A DNA stretch of 16,925 nucleotides, from positions 1-16,925 of the forward strand of contig CAWULT010000101.1 of assembly GCA_963923455.1 (NCBI GenBank), written 5' to 3'. The DNA comes from CAWULT01 sp963923455. GTDB lineage: Bacteria > Acidobacteriota > Vicinamibacteria > Vicinamibacterales > UBA2999. Shown here piece after piece: positions 7,144 to 14,188 of the stretch. Position 1 is the first letter of the stretch; each line of letters begins with the position of its first letter. The position numbers and the translations under genes were made by a program. The notes beneath the pieces were generated by a model, which was not told the DNA's origin, made no database searches, and saw only the letters and a program-made list of their open reading frames with translations.

Positions 7144-8397
7144 CTACTCGCTCCTCATCGCCGTGACGGGATCGAGGCGGGCGGCCCGGCGCGACGGGTA
7201 CCAGCCGGCCACGGCGCCGGCGGCGGTCGATGCCGTCAGGCCCCAGACGAGCGTGGATGCCCGCACGCCCAGCGGCAGCCCCGTGAGTCCCGCGACGCCC
7301 GACACGAACGCGACGGCGACGAGCACCCCGGCGCCACCCCCAAGCGCCGCCGTCAAGGCGGCCTCCGCCAGCACCTCGGCGGTGATCTGTGCGCGGCTGG
7401 CCCCGAGCGCCCGCCGCACCCCGATTTCGCGCGTCCGCTGCGTCACCGACACCAGCACCGTGTTGGTCACGACCACGACTGCCGCCAGCAGCGCCATCAG
7501 CGAGATGGGCAGTGCGGCCTGTCCGATTCGCTCGGACAACTGTTGAACGAAGTCGCGCGCGGCCTCCGGGGTCAGCAGGTCGAACGTGTCGGCGGCCCCC
7601 GGGCCGAGGGCGCGACGCGCGCGCAGCGACACGCGCGCGCGGTCCTCGCCGACGACTGCCGGGCGCCCCCCGGAGGACTTGCCGAAGATCTGGAGGCTGC
7701 GCGGCGCGCCGAAGGCCCGCTCGAACGCGCGCAACGGGATCCACACGTAGCGATCCTGGGAGGCGCCGCCGGTGTTGCCCAGTCGCGACTGGATGCCGAT
7801 CACCCGGAAGTTTCGGCCGGCGAGCCGGATGGCACGGTCCAGCGGGTCGCGCCCTTCGAACAGCGTCCCGGCGACATCGGCGCCGATCACGGCGACCTGC
7901 GCACCCGCGCGGTCCTCGTCGAGCGAGAAGAATCGGCCGCGGTCGATGCCGAGACTGCGGATGTCGGACATCGCCGCCGACGTGCCGGTGACGGCGCCGT
8001 TCTCGAACGTCTTCGGGCCGGCCGACACTTCGGCGCCGGCCTGCGCGGCCGGCGCGTAGAGGACGAGGCCACCGGCCTGGCGGTCCAGGAATCGGGCTTC
8101 GCTGCGGGTGATTGGCGGGTTGCGCCGGTACTGCTCCTGCAACTCGCGGCGGGTCACGCGCCCGGGCGAGGCGACCTGCGCGAGCAGGAACGTGTCGGCA
8201 CCGAACGCGCGCTCGCTGGTGCGGCGCGCGAACAGCGCGACGCCGTCGAGGGCGGCCGTCACGACCACGATGGTCGCCACCGCGACGGCGGCCGCCAGGG
8301 CACCGAGGGCGGTGCGCAGGGGGTTGGCTCGCAGCGTTGAGGCCGCCAGCCTGACGGCGGTGAGCCACTCCGTGACGACACGAGGCGAGGCGGGCAT
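7144..8397 (-). CDS. ABC transporter permease, MacB/FtsX type (upstream of pair)
   Basis: About 417 residues, with the same plan as its downstream neighbour: an N-terminal helix (LRTALGALAAAVAVATIVVVTA), a periplasmic domain with RGRFFSLDE, VAVIGADVAGTLF and FRVIGIQSRLGNTGG, then three C-terminal helices with the coupling segment VTQRTREIGVRRALGASRAQI and the end SRRAARLDPVTAMRSE. It presumably forms a heterodimer with the following permease, which starts 4 nt after this stop. The start is placed at the ATG 8395-8397 because an AGG lies 6 nt upstream; the frame also has an ATG at 8403 and a GTG at 8430, the latter only 33 nt from the divergent adaptor gene. No ATPase domain is present. The adaptor gene on the other strand is a likely partner. 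Confidence 0.87.
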   Translation of the reverse strand: MPASPRVVTEWLTAVRLAASTLRANPLRTALGALAAAVAVATIVVVTAALDGVALFARRTSERAFGADTFLLAQVASPGRVTRRELQEQYRRNPPITRSEARFLDRQAGGLVLYAPAAQAGAEVSAGPKTFENGAVTGTSAAMSDIRSLGIDRGRFFSLDEDRAGAQVAVIGADVAGTLFEGRDPLDRAIRLAGRNFRVIGIQSRLGNTGGASQDRYVWIPLRAFERAFGAPRSLQIFGKSSGGRPAVVGEDRARVSLRARRALGPGAADTFDLLTPEAARDFVQQLSERIGQAALPISLMALLAAVVVVTNTVLVSVTQRTREIGVRRALGASRAQITAEVLAEAALTAALGGGAGVLVAVAFVSGVAGLTGLPLGVRASTLVWGLTASTAAGAVAGWYPSRRAARLDPVTAMRSE

Positions 8398-8427
8398 GGA
8401 CATCCTGCGGCGCTTGGACGATCCTGA

Positions 8428-8447
8428 CACGGTCGGCTCCGTGCCGA
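8428..8447. repeat. Overlapping inverted repeats in the divergent export promoter region
   Basis: CACGG/CCGTG (8428-8432, 8439-8443) and TCGGC/GCCGA (8433-8437, 8443-8447) are interleaved in the 66-base gap between the divergent permease and adaptor genes. They could be an operator or alternative mRNA hairpins. Arms are only five bases in GC-rich DNA, so chance is possible. Confidence 0.25.
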
Positions 8448-8463
8448 GCGAGCCCAGCCTACC

Positions 8464-9723
8464 ATGCGTACACGCTCCGTTCTCGTCCTCGTCGCCCTCG
8501 TTGCCGCGGCCGCAGTCGTCGCCGCGATCGTCACGCGGCGCGGCCCCACGTCCGTCGAGGTCGAGGTGACCCCGGTCGCCCGCGTGCCCGTGCTCCAGTC
8601 GTTCGTCACCGCGTCGGGCGAGATCACCGCGGTGCGGAGTGCCGACATCGGGTCGAGCATCATGGGCCGCCTGGTGTCGCTGCGGGTCGAGGAAGGTGAC
8701 CGGGTCAGGGCCGGGCAGGTCCTGGCGATGATCGATCCGGAGCAGGCGGCCAGCACGCTGGCCGGGACGGCCGCGGGGGCCTTGGCGCTCGAGGCCGATG
8801 CTCGCGCGGCGTCCGCGGCCGCCCAGGCGGCGCGGGCCGACGTGGACGCGGCCCGCGCGCGCCTGGACGACGCGGAGCGCACGCTGCGCCGCACGCGCGA
8901 GCTGCAGCGCGACGGGCTCGTCGCGCAGCAGGCGCTCGACACGGCCGCGGCCACCGCCGACGCCGCCCGGGCGCAGCTGGCGTCGGCCGAGGCCGCGCTG
9001 GGGCGGCTCGAGCAGTCCGTCGACGCGGCCGGGCGCCGCGTGGCGCAGGCCCGGGCCGACGAGCGCCGCGCGAAGGACAGCCTCGCCAAGACGCGCATCG
9101 AGGCGCCGATCGACGGCGTCGTCACGCGGCTCGACGTCGAGGAGGGCGAGATGGTGGTGATGGGCGTTCAGAACCAGCCGGGCACGATCCTGATGACCGT
9201 GTCCGACCTGAGCGCCATCGACGCCGAAGTGAAGGTGGCCGAGGCCGACGTGCTGCGCCTGCAGCTCGACGATCCGGCCACGGTGACGCTCGAGGCGCTG
9301 CCTGGCGAGTCGTTTCGCGGCCGCGTCGTCGAGATCGGGGCGAGCGCGCTCCCGCAGGTGGGCGCGCAGGCGGCCGCCCGCGAGTTCAAGGTGCTCGTCA
9401 GGCTCGACCGGGCGATCGAGCGCCTGCGTCCGGGGCTGACGTGCGACGTCGAGATCCTGGTGGACGAGCGCCGGAACGCCCTCGTGGTGCCGCTGCAGTC
9501 GGTGGTGGAGCGCGCGACGAGTGGGGGCGTGCGGCGGCCCGGCGTGTTCGTCGAGAAGGGCGGCGTGGTCACCTTCACGCCGCTGAGCCGGACGGGAATC
9601 ATCGGCGGGCTGACCATCGAGGTGGACGGCGTCCCCGAGGGGGCCCGCGTGGTGTCCGGCCCGATCCAGGCCCTGCGCGACATGGCGGACGGCACCCGGG
9701 TACGCACGACCGCCGCGCCCTAG
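8464..9723 (+). CDS. HlyD/MacA-type periplasmic adaptor (membrane fusion protein)
   Basis: A 419-residue efflux adaptor that bridges an inner-membrane pump and an outer-membrane channel. An N-terminal hydrophobic anchor lies at about residues 5-24. The first half of the lipoyl-like domain (about 50-92) shows the motif GRLVSLRVEEGDRVRAGQVLA. A long Ala/Arg/Glu-rich alpha-helical hairpin at about 95-210 is a coiled coil. The second lipoyl half is TRIEAPIDGVVTRLDVEEGEMV (209-230), followed by a beta-barrel domain with DLSAIDAEVKVAEADVL and a membrane-proximal domain (NALVVPLQSVV onward, with EGARVVSGPIQALRDMADG). It is MacA-like rather than RND-specific, judged by the neighbouring MacB-type permeases. 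The ATG at 8464 has only a poor Shine-Dalgarno. It is transcribed divergently from the permeases and converges on the DAHP synthase gene; no outer-membrane TolC-like channel or ATPase is encoded here. Confidence 0.9.
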   Translation: MRTRSVLVLVALVAAAAVVAAIVTRRGPTSVEVEVTPVARVPVLQSFVTASGEITAVRSADIGSSIMGRLVSLRVEEGDRVRAGQVLAMIDPEQAASTLAGTAAGALALEADARAASAAAQAARADVDAARARLDDAERTLRRTRELQRDGLVAQQALDTAAATADAARAQLASAEAALGRLEQSVDAAGRRVAQARADERRAKDSLAKTRIEAPIDGVVTRLDVEEGEMVVMGVQNQPGTILMTVSDLSAIDAEVKVAEADVLRLQLDDPATVTLEALPGESFRGRVVEIGASALPQVGAQAAAREFKVLVRLDRAIERLRPGLTCDVEILVDERRNALVVPLQSVVERATSGGVRRPGVFVEKGGVVTFTPLSRTGIIGGLTIEVDGVPEGARVVSGPIQALRDMADGTRVRTTAAP

Positions 9724-9766
9724 GGGCGGGCCGTTCGCACGCGCCGGGTTCGAACCGCGGTGACGG

Positions 9767-10846
9767 TCAGCGCGCGCCGGCCGAGACGGCGGCGCCCCGC
9801 GCCTGCTGCGCCTTCGCCAGCCGCTCGAGCAGCGGCTCGGTCTGAGCGAACGAGATACAGGCGTCCGTGATGCTCTGTCCGTAGACGGCGGGCTTGCCCG
9901 GCACGTAGTCCTGCCTGCCCTCCACCAGGTGGCTCTCGAGCATCACGCCGAAGATCAGCTGCGAGCCGCCTTCGACCTGCCTCGCGATGGCCTCGGCCAC
10001 TTCGGCCTGGCGCCGGTGGTCCTTCTGGCTGTTGCCGTGGGAGCAGTCGATCATCACGCGAGCGGGCAGGCCCTTGGCCGCGAGCCGCGCCGACGTGTCC
10101 TCCACGTGCTTCGGGTCGTAGTTGGGGCCCGTGCGGCTCCCCCCGCGCAGGATCACGTGGCAGGTGTCGTTGCCGGTCGTCTCGAAAATCGCCGACACGC
10201 CGTGTTTCGTCACCGACGGGAACAGGTGCGGCGAACGGGCCGAGAGCACCGCGTCGACGGCCGTCTGCACCGTGCCGTCGGTGCTGTTCTTGAAGCCCAC
10301 GGGCATCGACAGGCCCGACGCGAGCTCCCGGTGTACCTGGCTCTCGGTGGTACGCGCGCCGATCGCGACCCACGACGTCAGGTCGGCGATGTGCTGCGGA
10401 ATCTGCGCGTCGAGGAACTCCGACGCCGTCGGCAGCCCCATCTCGTTGAGGTCGACCAGAAGCCGGCGGGCGATGCGCAGCCCCTTGTTGATGTGAAAGC
10501 TCTCGTCCAGGTCAGGGTCGTTGATGAGGCCCTTCCAGCCGACCGAGGTGCGCGGTTTCTCGAAGTAGGTGCGCATTACGAGGATGAGTTGGTCGCCGTA
10601 CCGCTTCGCGAGCGGCAACAGGCGTTCGGCATACTCGACCGCGGCCTTGGTGTCGTGAATGGAGCAGGGGCCGACCACGACGACGAGCCGGGGGTCGCGT
10701 CCCAAGAGGGCGTCGGCGATCTGCTGGCGCGTGTTCGCCACCAGGTTCGCCGCGCGCTCGGAAGCCGGGAGTTCCTCGATCAGGATCGCGGGCGGCAACA
10801 GGGGCCGGACGTGGGCGATGCGGAGGTCGTCTATCTTTCGGGGCAC
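9767..10846 (-). CDS. aroG: 3-deoxy-7-phosphoheptulonate (DAHP) synthase, class I alpha
   Basis: Condenses phosphoenolpyruvate with erythrose 4-phosphate, the first step of the shikimate pathway. Family signatures run throughout: VVGPCSIHD, RTYFEKPRTSVGWKGLINDP, GARTTESQVHRELASGLSMPVGFKN, CHVILRGG, MIDCSHGNS, GVMLESHLVEG and SITDACI. The metal ligands are present; counting from the GTG at 10846 they are C61, H270, E304 and D328, matching E. coli AroG C61/H268/E302/D326 with a two-residue insertion (SRTG region). That agreement, and the alignment of PRKIDDLRI with the E. coli N-terminus, favours GTG 10846 (359 aa) over the in-frame TTG at 10852. The N-terminal extension present implies an allosterically regulated AroF/G/H-type enzyme; which aromatic amino acid inhibits it cannot be told. 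No other aro gene is adjacent. Confidence 0.95.
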   Translation of the reverse strand: MPRKIDDLRIAHVRPLLPPAILIEELPASERAANLVANTRQQIADALLGRDPRLVVVVGPCSIHDTKAAVEYAERLLPLAKRYGDQLILVMRTYFEKPRTSVGWKGLINDPDLDESFHINKGLRIARRLLVDLNEMGLPTASEFLDAQIPQHIADLTSWVAIGARTTESQVHRELASGLSMPVGFKNSTDGTVQTAVDAVLSARSPHLFPSVTKHGVSAIFETTGNDTCHVILRGGSRTGPNYDPKHVEDTSARLAAKGLPARVMIDCSHGNSQKDHRRQAEVAEAIARQVEGGSQLIFGVMLESHLVEGRQDYVPGKPAVYGQSITDACISFAQTEPLLERLAKAQQARGAAVSAGAR

Positions 10847-10852
10847 CCCCAA

Positions 10853-10858
10853 ATTTTA
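10853..10858 (-). promoter_or_regulatory. Candidate -10 box for aroG, possibly leaderless
   Basis: Read on the minus strand this is TAAAAT (five of six to the -10 consensus), inside a short AT-rich island. Initiation about 7 nt downstream would fall at 10846, exactly on the proposed GTG start, which lacks a good Shine-Dalgarno. That suggests a leaderless transcript. No clear -35 is seen. Confidence 0.35.
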
Positions 10859-10874
10859 TCAGGCCCGCCCGCCA

Positions 10875-10880
10875 TATAAT
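10875..10880 (+). promoter_or_regulatory. Candidate -10 box for the secreted-protein gene
   Basis: A perfect TATAAT in a GC-rich context, between the divergent aroG and secreted-protein genes. It would start transcription near 10887, about 61 nt before the ATG at 10948. The expected -35 region (about 10852-10857) is AT-rich but not close to TTGACA. Confidence 0.45.
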
Positions 10881-10947
10881 CGGCCTCGACTCGCCCGAAA
10901 GCCCGGAGTTGGCCGCGGGCGGCCCGGAAGGGTGCAGAGGAGTGAAC

Positions 10948-11760
10948 ATGCGGGTGGGGGGCGTCGGCACGAGGCGGGCGATCAGGCTGGCGGTGGTCGT
11001 GGCCGGCCTGCTGGCGGGTCTGGCGCCGGCTGGGGCCCAGTACCTCAGGTTTCCAGACCCGAAGACGCCCCGGCTGCCCGACGGCAAGCCCAACATGACC
11101 GCGCCGGTGCCCCGGACGGCCGACGGCCGGCCCGACCTGAGCGGTCTGTGGAACGCCGTCGACGGCCGGTTCCTGACCAACATCGCCCGGCGCGGCGGGG
11201 TCGAGGCGCCCTTCCAGCCCGCCGGGGCGGCCCTGTTCAAGGAGCGCCAGGACACACAGGGGCGCGACCGGCCCGCCGGTCAGTGCCTGCCGCACTCGAT
11301 TCCGAGCGCGATGCTGATTCCGGGCTACCCGTGGAAGGTCGTCCAGACGCCGGGGTTGACGATCATCCTCTACGAGAACTTCACCCAGTACCGGCAGATC
11401 TTCACCGACGGCCGCGACTTCCCGGCCGAGCGCCAGGCCGCCTGGTTCGGCTACTCGAAGGGCCGGTGGGACGGTGACACCTTCCTCGTCGAGAGCCTCG
11501 GCTTCAACGACAAAGCCTGGCTCGACGACGGCGGGCACCCGCGCAGCGAGTCGATGACGGTGACCGAGCGTTTCCGCCGGAAGGACTTCGGCCACATGGA
11601 GATCGACTTCACGTTCGACGATCCCGTGATGTACACGAAGCCCTGGAGCGTGACGGTGCCCTTCGAACTGCTGCCCGACACCGACATCATCGAGAACGTC
11701 TGCGAGAACGAGAAGGACCTGGCCCACATCTTCGGACCTGGCGGCCCGGCCAGGAAGTAG
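10948..11760 (+). CDS. Secreted protein of an acidobacterial-type family, function unknown
   Basis: A 270-residue exported protein. The signal peptide is about residues 1-30 (two Arg, hydrophobic LAVVVAGLLAGLA, AGA before Q31). The mature part begins YLRFPDPKTPRLPDGKPN, followed by RTADGRPDLSGLWN, a QCLPHSIPSAMLIPGYPWKV segment, WFGYSKGRWDGDTFLVESLGFND, ERFRRKDFGHMEIDFTFDDP, and a closing VCENEKDLAHIFGPGG. I recognise this set of motifs from a family of uncharacterised secreted proteins found in many copies in Acidobacteriota genomes, but know no assigned activity. Two Cys (near the QCLP and NVCEN motifs) may form a disulfide. The start is ATG 10948, because AGGAG at 10938-10942 lies 5 nt upstream and the signal peptide begins there; an upstream in-frame GTG at 10909 is less suitable. 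It converges on the DACNV-DAC gene. Confidence 0.8.
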   Translation: MRVGGVGTRRAIRLAVVVAGLLAGLAPAGAQYLRFPDPKTPRLPDGKPNMTAPVPRTADGRPDLSGLWNAVDGRFLTNIARRGGVEAPFQPAGAALFKERQDTQGRDRPAGQCLPHSIPSAMLIPGYPWKVVQTPGLTIILYENFTQYRQIFTDGRDFPAERQAAWFGYSKGRWDGDTFLVESLGFNDKAWLDDGGHPRSESMTVTERFRRKDFGHMEIDFTFDDPVMYTKPWSVTVPFELLPDTDIIENVCENEKDLAHIFGPGGPARK

Positions 11761-11767
11761 CCGTGCT

Positions 11768-11794
11768 GCCGGCGCGCGGCGCGCGACCGCCGGC
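11768..11794. terminator. GC-rich hairpin between convergent genes
   Basis: GCCGGCG (11768-11774) pairs perfectly with CGCCGGC (11788-11794) over a 13-nt loop, filling most of the 39-base gap between the secreted-protein gene and the DACNV-DAC gene. There is no T tract on either strand, so its role as a bidirectional terminator is inferred from position. Confidence 0.4.
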
Positions 11795-11799
11795 CCGCG

Positions 11800-12945
11800 T
11801 CAGAGCAGCAGGGTTTCGACGCGGTGCGCGTGCAGCTGGTCGTCCGACGACGACCAGGCGAACACGGTGAAGCGGCGGTCCTGCGACGCGACGAGCGCCA
11901 CCGCGCCACGGTTGTCGTGCACGAACTGCGCGGCCGACAGATGGCGCGTCCCGCCGAGCGACGACGGCGGCACGACCTGGGGCGAGCCCCCTTCGATGGG
12001 CTCGTTCACGACCACGTGCTCCACCTGCGGCGAGCCCCGGCGGCGCGCGATCTTCGCGCCGAACGCGAGCAGGTCGTACGTGTCGGCCATCACCGTCGCG
12101 CCGTCCACCGCGCTCAGCCCCGCCACGGCGTCCACCGCGTCCTTGAGTGCCTGCCGCCAGGGCTGGGCGTCTCGCCCGGCGGCCGTCGCGCGCAGCAGCG
12201 ACGACAGGCCCGTGTAGGGCGGCTCCACCGCGTACGGGATGGGCGCGACGATCGAATCGCGCCAGGTGTCGGTGCCGGCCGGCACGATCAGCAGCGATCC
12301 GCCGCGCCCGTGCGCGCGCATCGAGACGGCGAGCTGCACCAGCAGGTTGACGGGCCCGGCCTTCTGCCCGCGGCGGTCGTGTCCGAGCAGAGAGGTCAGC
12401 AGCGTCGGGCAGTCGGGCAGGCCCGAGGCCCGCTCGTCGACGATCTTGATCTGATCGCCCTCCAGCACGGCCACGTTCGCGTACTTGCCCGAGAGCTCGC
12501 CGCGGTGGTGCTTGATGACGAGCAGGCCCGGTTCGACCACTTCGAGCACGAAGCACAACGGCGGGATGGCCCGCGTGGTGCCCCAGGCCGTCAGCGCGTC
12601 GCCGTCGTGCCACACGCCGAGGTGGATGCCCGGCCGCTCCACGACCGGCGCGATCTTGGCGAGCGCCGTGGCGCTCAGCGGGATCGGGCGCTCGAAGACG
12701 AGGGGATGGTCGTCGCGGTCCGGCGGCACGTAGGCCAGCGAGACCTTCGGAACGTAGCCTTCCTCGCGCCGCAGGCTCGTCCAGAACGCCGCGTTGACCA
12801 GTTGCTCGATCGCGCCGATGTCGGGCAGCGGGGCCTGCACGTCGACACCACGCGCCGTCGCCTCGCGCCGGTGGCGTTCGAAGTACGCCCGGACCCGGGG
12901 CGCGACGAGGCGTGCCGCAGGATAGCTGTCGAGGGGCGTCAGCAT
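11800..12945 (-). CDS. DACNV-like sensor plus diadenylate-cyclase-like (DAC/DisA_N) domain protein
   Basis: A 381-residue predicted cytoplasmic protein with no signal peptide or membrane helix. Residues about 20-210 (NAAFWTSLRREEGYVPKVSLAYVPP, ERPGIHLGVW, PPLCFVLEVVEPGLLVIKH) resemble the sensor region called DACNV in comparative genomics by Burroughs and Aravind. Residues about 212-365 look like a DisA_N diadenylate cyclase domain: core strand GGSLLIVPAG, the DGA motif (281-283) and GGTRHLSAAQF (331-341). In DisA and CdaA these motifs are DGA and GTRHR and bind ATP and metal. Here the second Arg of RHR is Leu336, so c-di-AMP synthesis, another product, or a nucleotide-binding-only role are all possible. 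The ATG at 12945 has no strong Shine-Dalgarno and lies 13 nt after the EVE gene stop, suggesting cotranscription. I see no matching effector or phosphodiesterase nearby. Confidence 0.75.
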   Translation of the reverse strand: MLTPLDSYPAARLVAPRVRAYFERHRREATARGVDVQAPLPDIGAIEQLVNAAFWTSLRREEGYVPKVSLAYVPPDRDDHPLVFERPIPLSATALAKIAPVVERPGIHLGVWHDGDALTAWGTTRAIPPLCFVLEVVEPGLLVIKHHRGELSGKYANVAVLEGDQIKIVDERASGLPDCPTLLTSLLGHDRRGQKAGPVNLLVQLAVSMRAHGRGGSLLIVPAGTDTWRDSIVAPIPYAVEPPYTGLSSLLRATAAGRDAQPWRQALKDAVDAVAGLSAVDGATVMADTYDLLAFGAKIARRRGSPQVEHVVVNEPIEGGSPQVVPPSSLGGTRHLSAAQFVHDNRGAVALVASQDRRFTVFAWSSSDDQLHAHRVETLLL

Positions 12946-12958
12946 GACGACGGCCCGA

Positions 12959-13432
12959 TCAGGCGGACGTGCCGCGGCCGAGCCGGACGACGATGTCGTA
13001 CTCGGCCTTGGTGACCGGCTGCACCGACAGGCGGCTGCCCTTGCGGACGACCATCATGTCCTCGAGACCCTTGGTCTTCTTCAAGGTCTCGAGTGACACG
13101 ATGCCGGGGAAGCGCTCGACGAAGGCGACGTCCACCGTGTACCAGACGGGCGAGTCGGGTGTGCTGGCCGCGTCGAAGTAGGCGTGCCCCTTCTTCCAGG
13201 CGAAGGGATCCGGATAGCCCGCCCGGGCGATCCCGGCCAGGCCGGTCACGCCCGAGGGGTCGGCGTTCGAGGCGTAGAACAGCACACCGTCGCCCACCTG
13301 CATCTGGTCGCGCATGATGTTGCGCGCCTGGTAGTTCCGCACGCCCTCCCAGCCGGTCCGGCCGTCACGGGCCAGATCGTCGATGGAGTAGGCGGACGGC
13401 TCACACTTCATGAGCCAGTAGCGTCGCGGCAT
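12959..13432 (-). CDS. EVE domain-containing protein
   Basis: A 157-residue single-domain protein of the EVE (PUA-like, YTH-related) fold, whose members bind modified bases in DNA or RNA. It spans the whole domain: RRYWLMKCEPSAYSIDDL (3-20), the signature GWEGVRNYQARNIMRD (27-42), VGDGVLFYASNADPSGVTGLAGIAR (46-70), YPDPFAWKKGHAYFD, the WYTVDVAFVERF strand, and RKGSRLSVQPVTKAEYD near the end. Length matches stand-alone EVE proteins related to human THYN1. The ATG at 13432 is chosen because the conserved domain begins immediately there. It starts 14 nt after the upstream secreted-protein gene and ends 13 nt before the DACNV-DAC gene, so the three probably share a transcript. No restriction endonuclease or McrB-like partner is present, so whether it acts in defence or RNA metabolism is open. 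Confidence 0.88.
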   Translation of the reverse strand: MPRRYWLMKCEPSAYSIDDLARDGRTGWEGVRNYQARNIMRDQMQVGDGVLFYASNADPSGVTGLAGIARAGYPDPFAWKKGHAYFDAASTPDSPVWYTVDVAFVERFPGIVSLETLKKTKGLEDMMVVRKGSRLSVQPVTKAEYDIVVRLGRGTSA

Positions 13433-13446
13433 CCATCCAGCATACG

Positions 13447-14040
13447 TCAGCGACGGGCGGCCGCCGCGGCGCGTGGCGCGCGGCGCAGGGTCTCCCAGAA
13501 CGAGCCCTTGCCCTCCGGCGTTTCGTACCGAATCTCGATGGGGCTGCCGGCGGTCTCGCCGAGCGTGGACAGGCGGATCTTCAGCCCGTCGAGCGGCCAC
13601 GCGTGTCCGGGGTCGTCCGGGTACCGCCGTTCGGCGCTCGCCACCGTCACCGAGTAGTCGGTGCGTCCCTCCTCGGGCTCGCCGGCCGCGCCGACGGTCA
13701 GCTTCGCCTCCTCGATCGACGTCGAGGCCGGCACGGTGCGGCGACGCGCGTCGAGCACCCTGGTGGTGACCGTCAGCGTGCCCTCGCCCGTCGGACGCAG
13801 CCCCAGTTCGACGGTGCGCACGGAGACGGCGTTCGGCCCCCACACGGACACGTCGAAGTCGCTGGCGAGCCGGGTTTCGAACGGTGCGGCACGCCAGGTT
13901 CCGGCGAATGCCGTGGCGGTTCGTGGCGCGGCGGCCGGGGCGGCCGCGCCGGGTTTCGGGACGGATGGACTCTGCGCCGAGGCATTCCCAGGCGCGCAGA
14001 GCATGAGAACGGCAGCGGCCGTCGTCACCTGTGTTCGCAT
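13447..14040 (-). CDS. Secreted protein of unknown function, first gene of EVE/DAC cluster
   Basis: A 197-residue protein with a Sec signal peptide (MRTQVTTAAAVLMLCAPGNASA, cleavage likely near residue 22) followed by a Pro/Ala-rich linker to about residue 42. The mature domain starts FAGTWRAAPFETRLASDFDVSVWG and is rich in short beta-strand-like segments (VSVRTVELGLRPTGEGTLTVTTRVLD, DYSVTVASAERRYP), suggesting a small beta-sandwich or lipocalin-like fold, which is a guess. I do not recognise the family. The start is firm: the ATG at 14040 has a full AGGAGG (minus reading of 14045-14050) 4 nt upstream. It heads a minus-strand cluster with the EVE and DACNV-DAC genes; the mismatch of an exported protein with two cytoplasmic ones means co-transcription need not imply shared function. 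Confidence 0.75.
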   Translation of the reverse strand: MRTQVTTAAAVLMLCAPGNASAQSPSVPKPGAAAPAAAPRTATAFAGTWRAAPFETRLASDFDVSVWGPNAVSVRTVELGLRPTGEGTLTVTTRVLDARRRTVPASTSIEEAKLTVGAAGEPEEGRTDYSVTVASAERRYPDDPGHAWPLDGLKIRLSTLGETAGSPIEIRYETPEGKGSFWETLRRAPRAAAAARR

Positions 14041-14058
14041 AGGTCCTCCTGACCCCTT

Positions 14059-14088
14059 TAGCTACACAGATCGGCCGGGGCTCGTCAA
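14059..14088 (-). promoter_or_regulatory. Candidate promoter of the secreted protein/EVE/DAC cluster
   Basis: On the minus strand TTGACG (14088-14083) matches five of six bases of the -35 consensus. TAGCTA (14064-14059) lies 18 nt downstream where a -10 should be but matches it poorly. The AGGAGG ribosome-binding site follows at 14050-14045. Confidence 0.3.
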
Positions 14089-14188
14089 GAGTGGGCCGGA
14101 TCGGCGGCTCGCACGTACGACGATGCGTGGCCGCCGACGTGCCCGACGAGGCTCCGAGGCGCGGGACTTACCGGGTCGACTCGCTCGG

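Noticed and set aside
9747..9756. GGTTCGAACC, resembling a tRNA T-arm
   Set aside because: It is an isolated 10-base palindrome in a 43-base convergent gap; no acceptor, D or anticodon arm surrounds it, and adjacent sequence is coding.
10909..10947. Longer N-terminus for the secreted protein from a GTG at 10909
   Set aside because: The ATG at 10948 has an AGGAG at 5-nt spacing and directly begins a standard signal peptide; the extra 13 residues would bury it.
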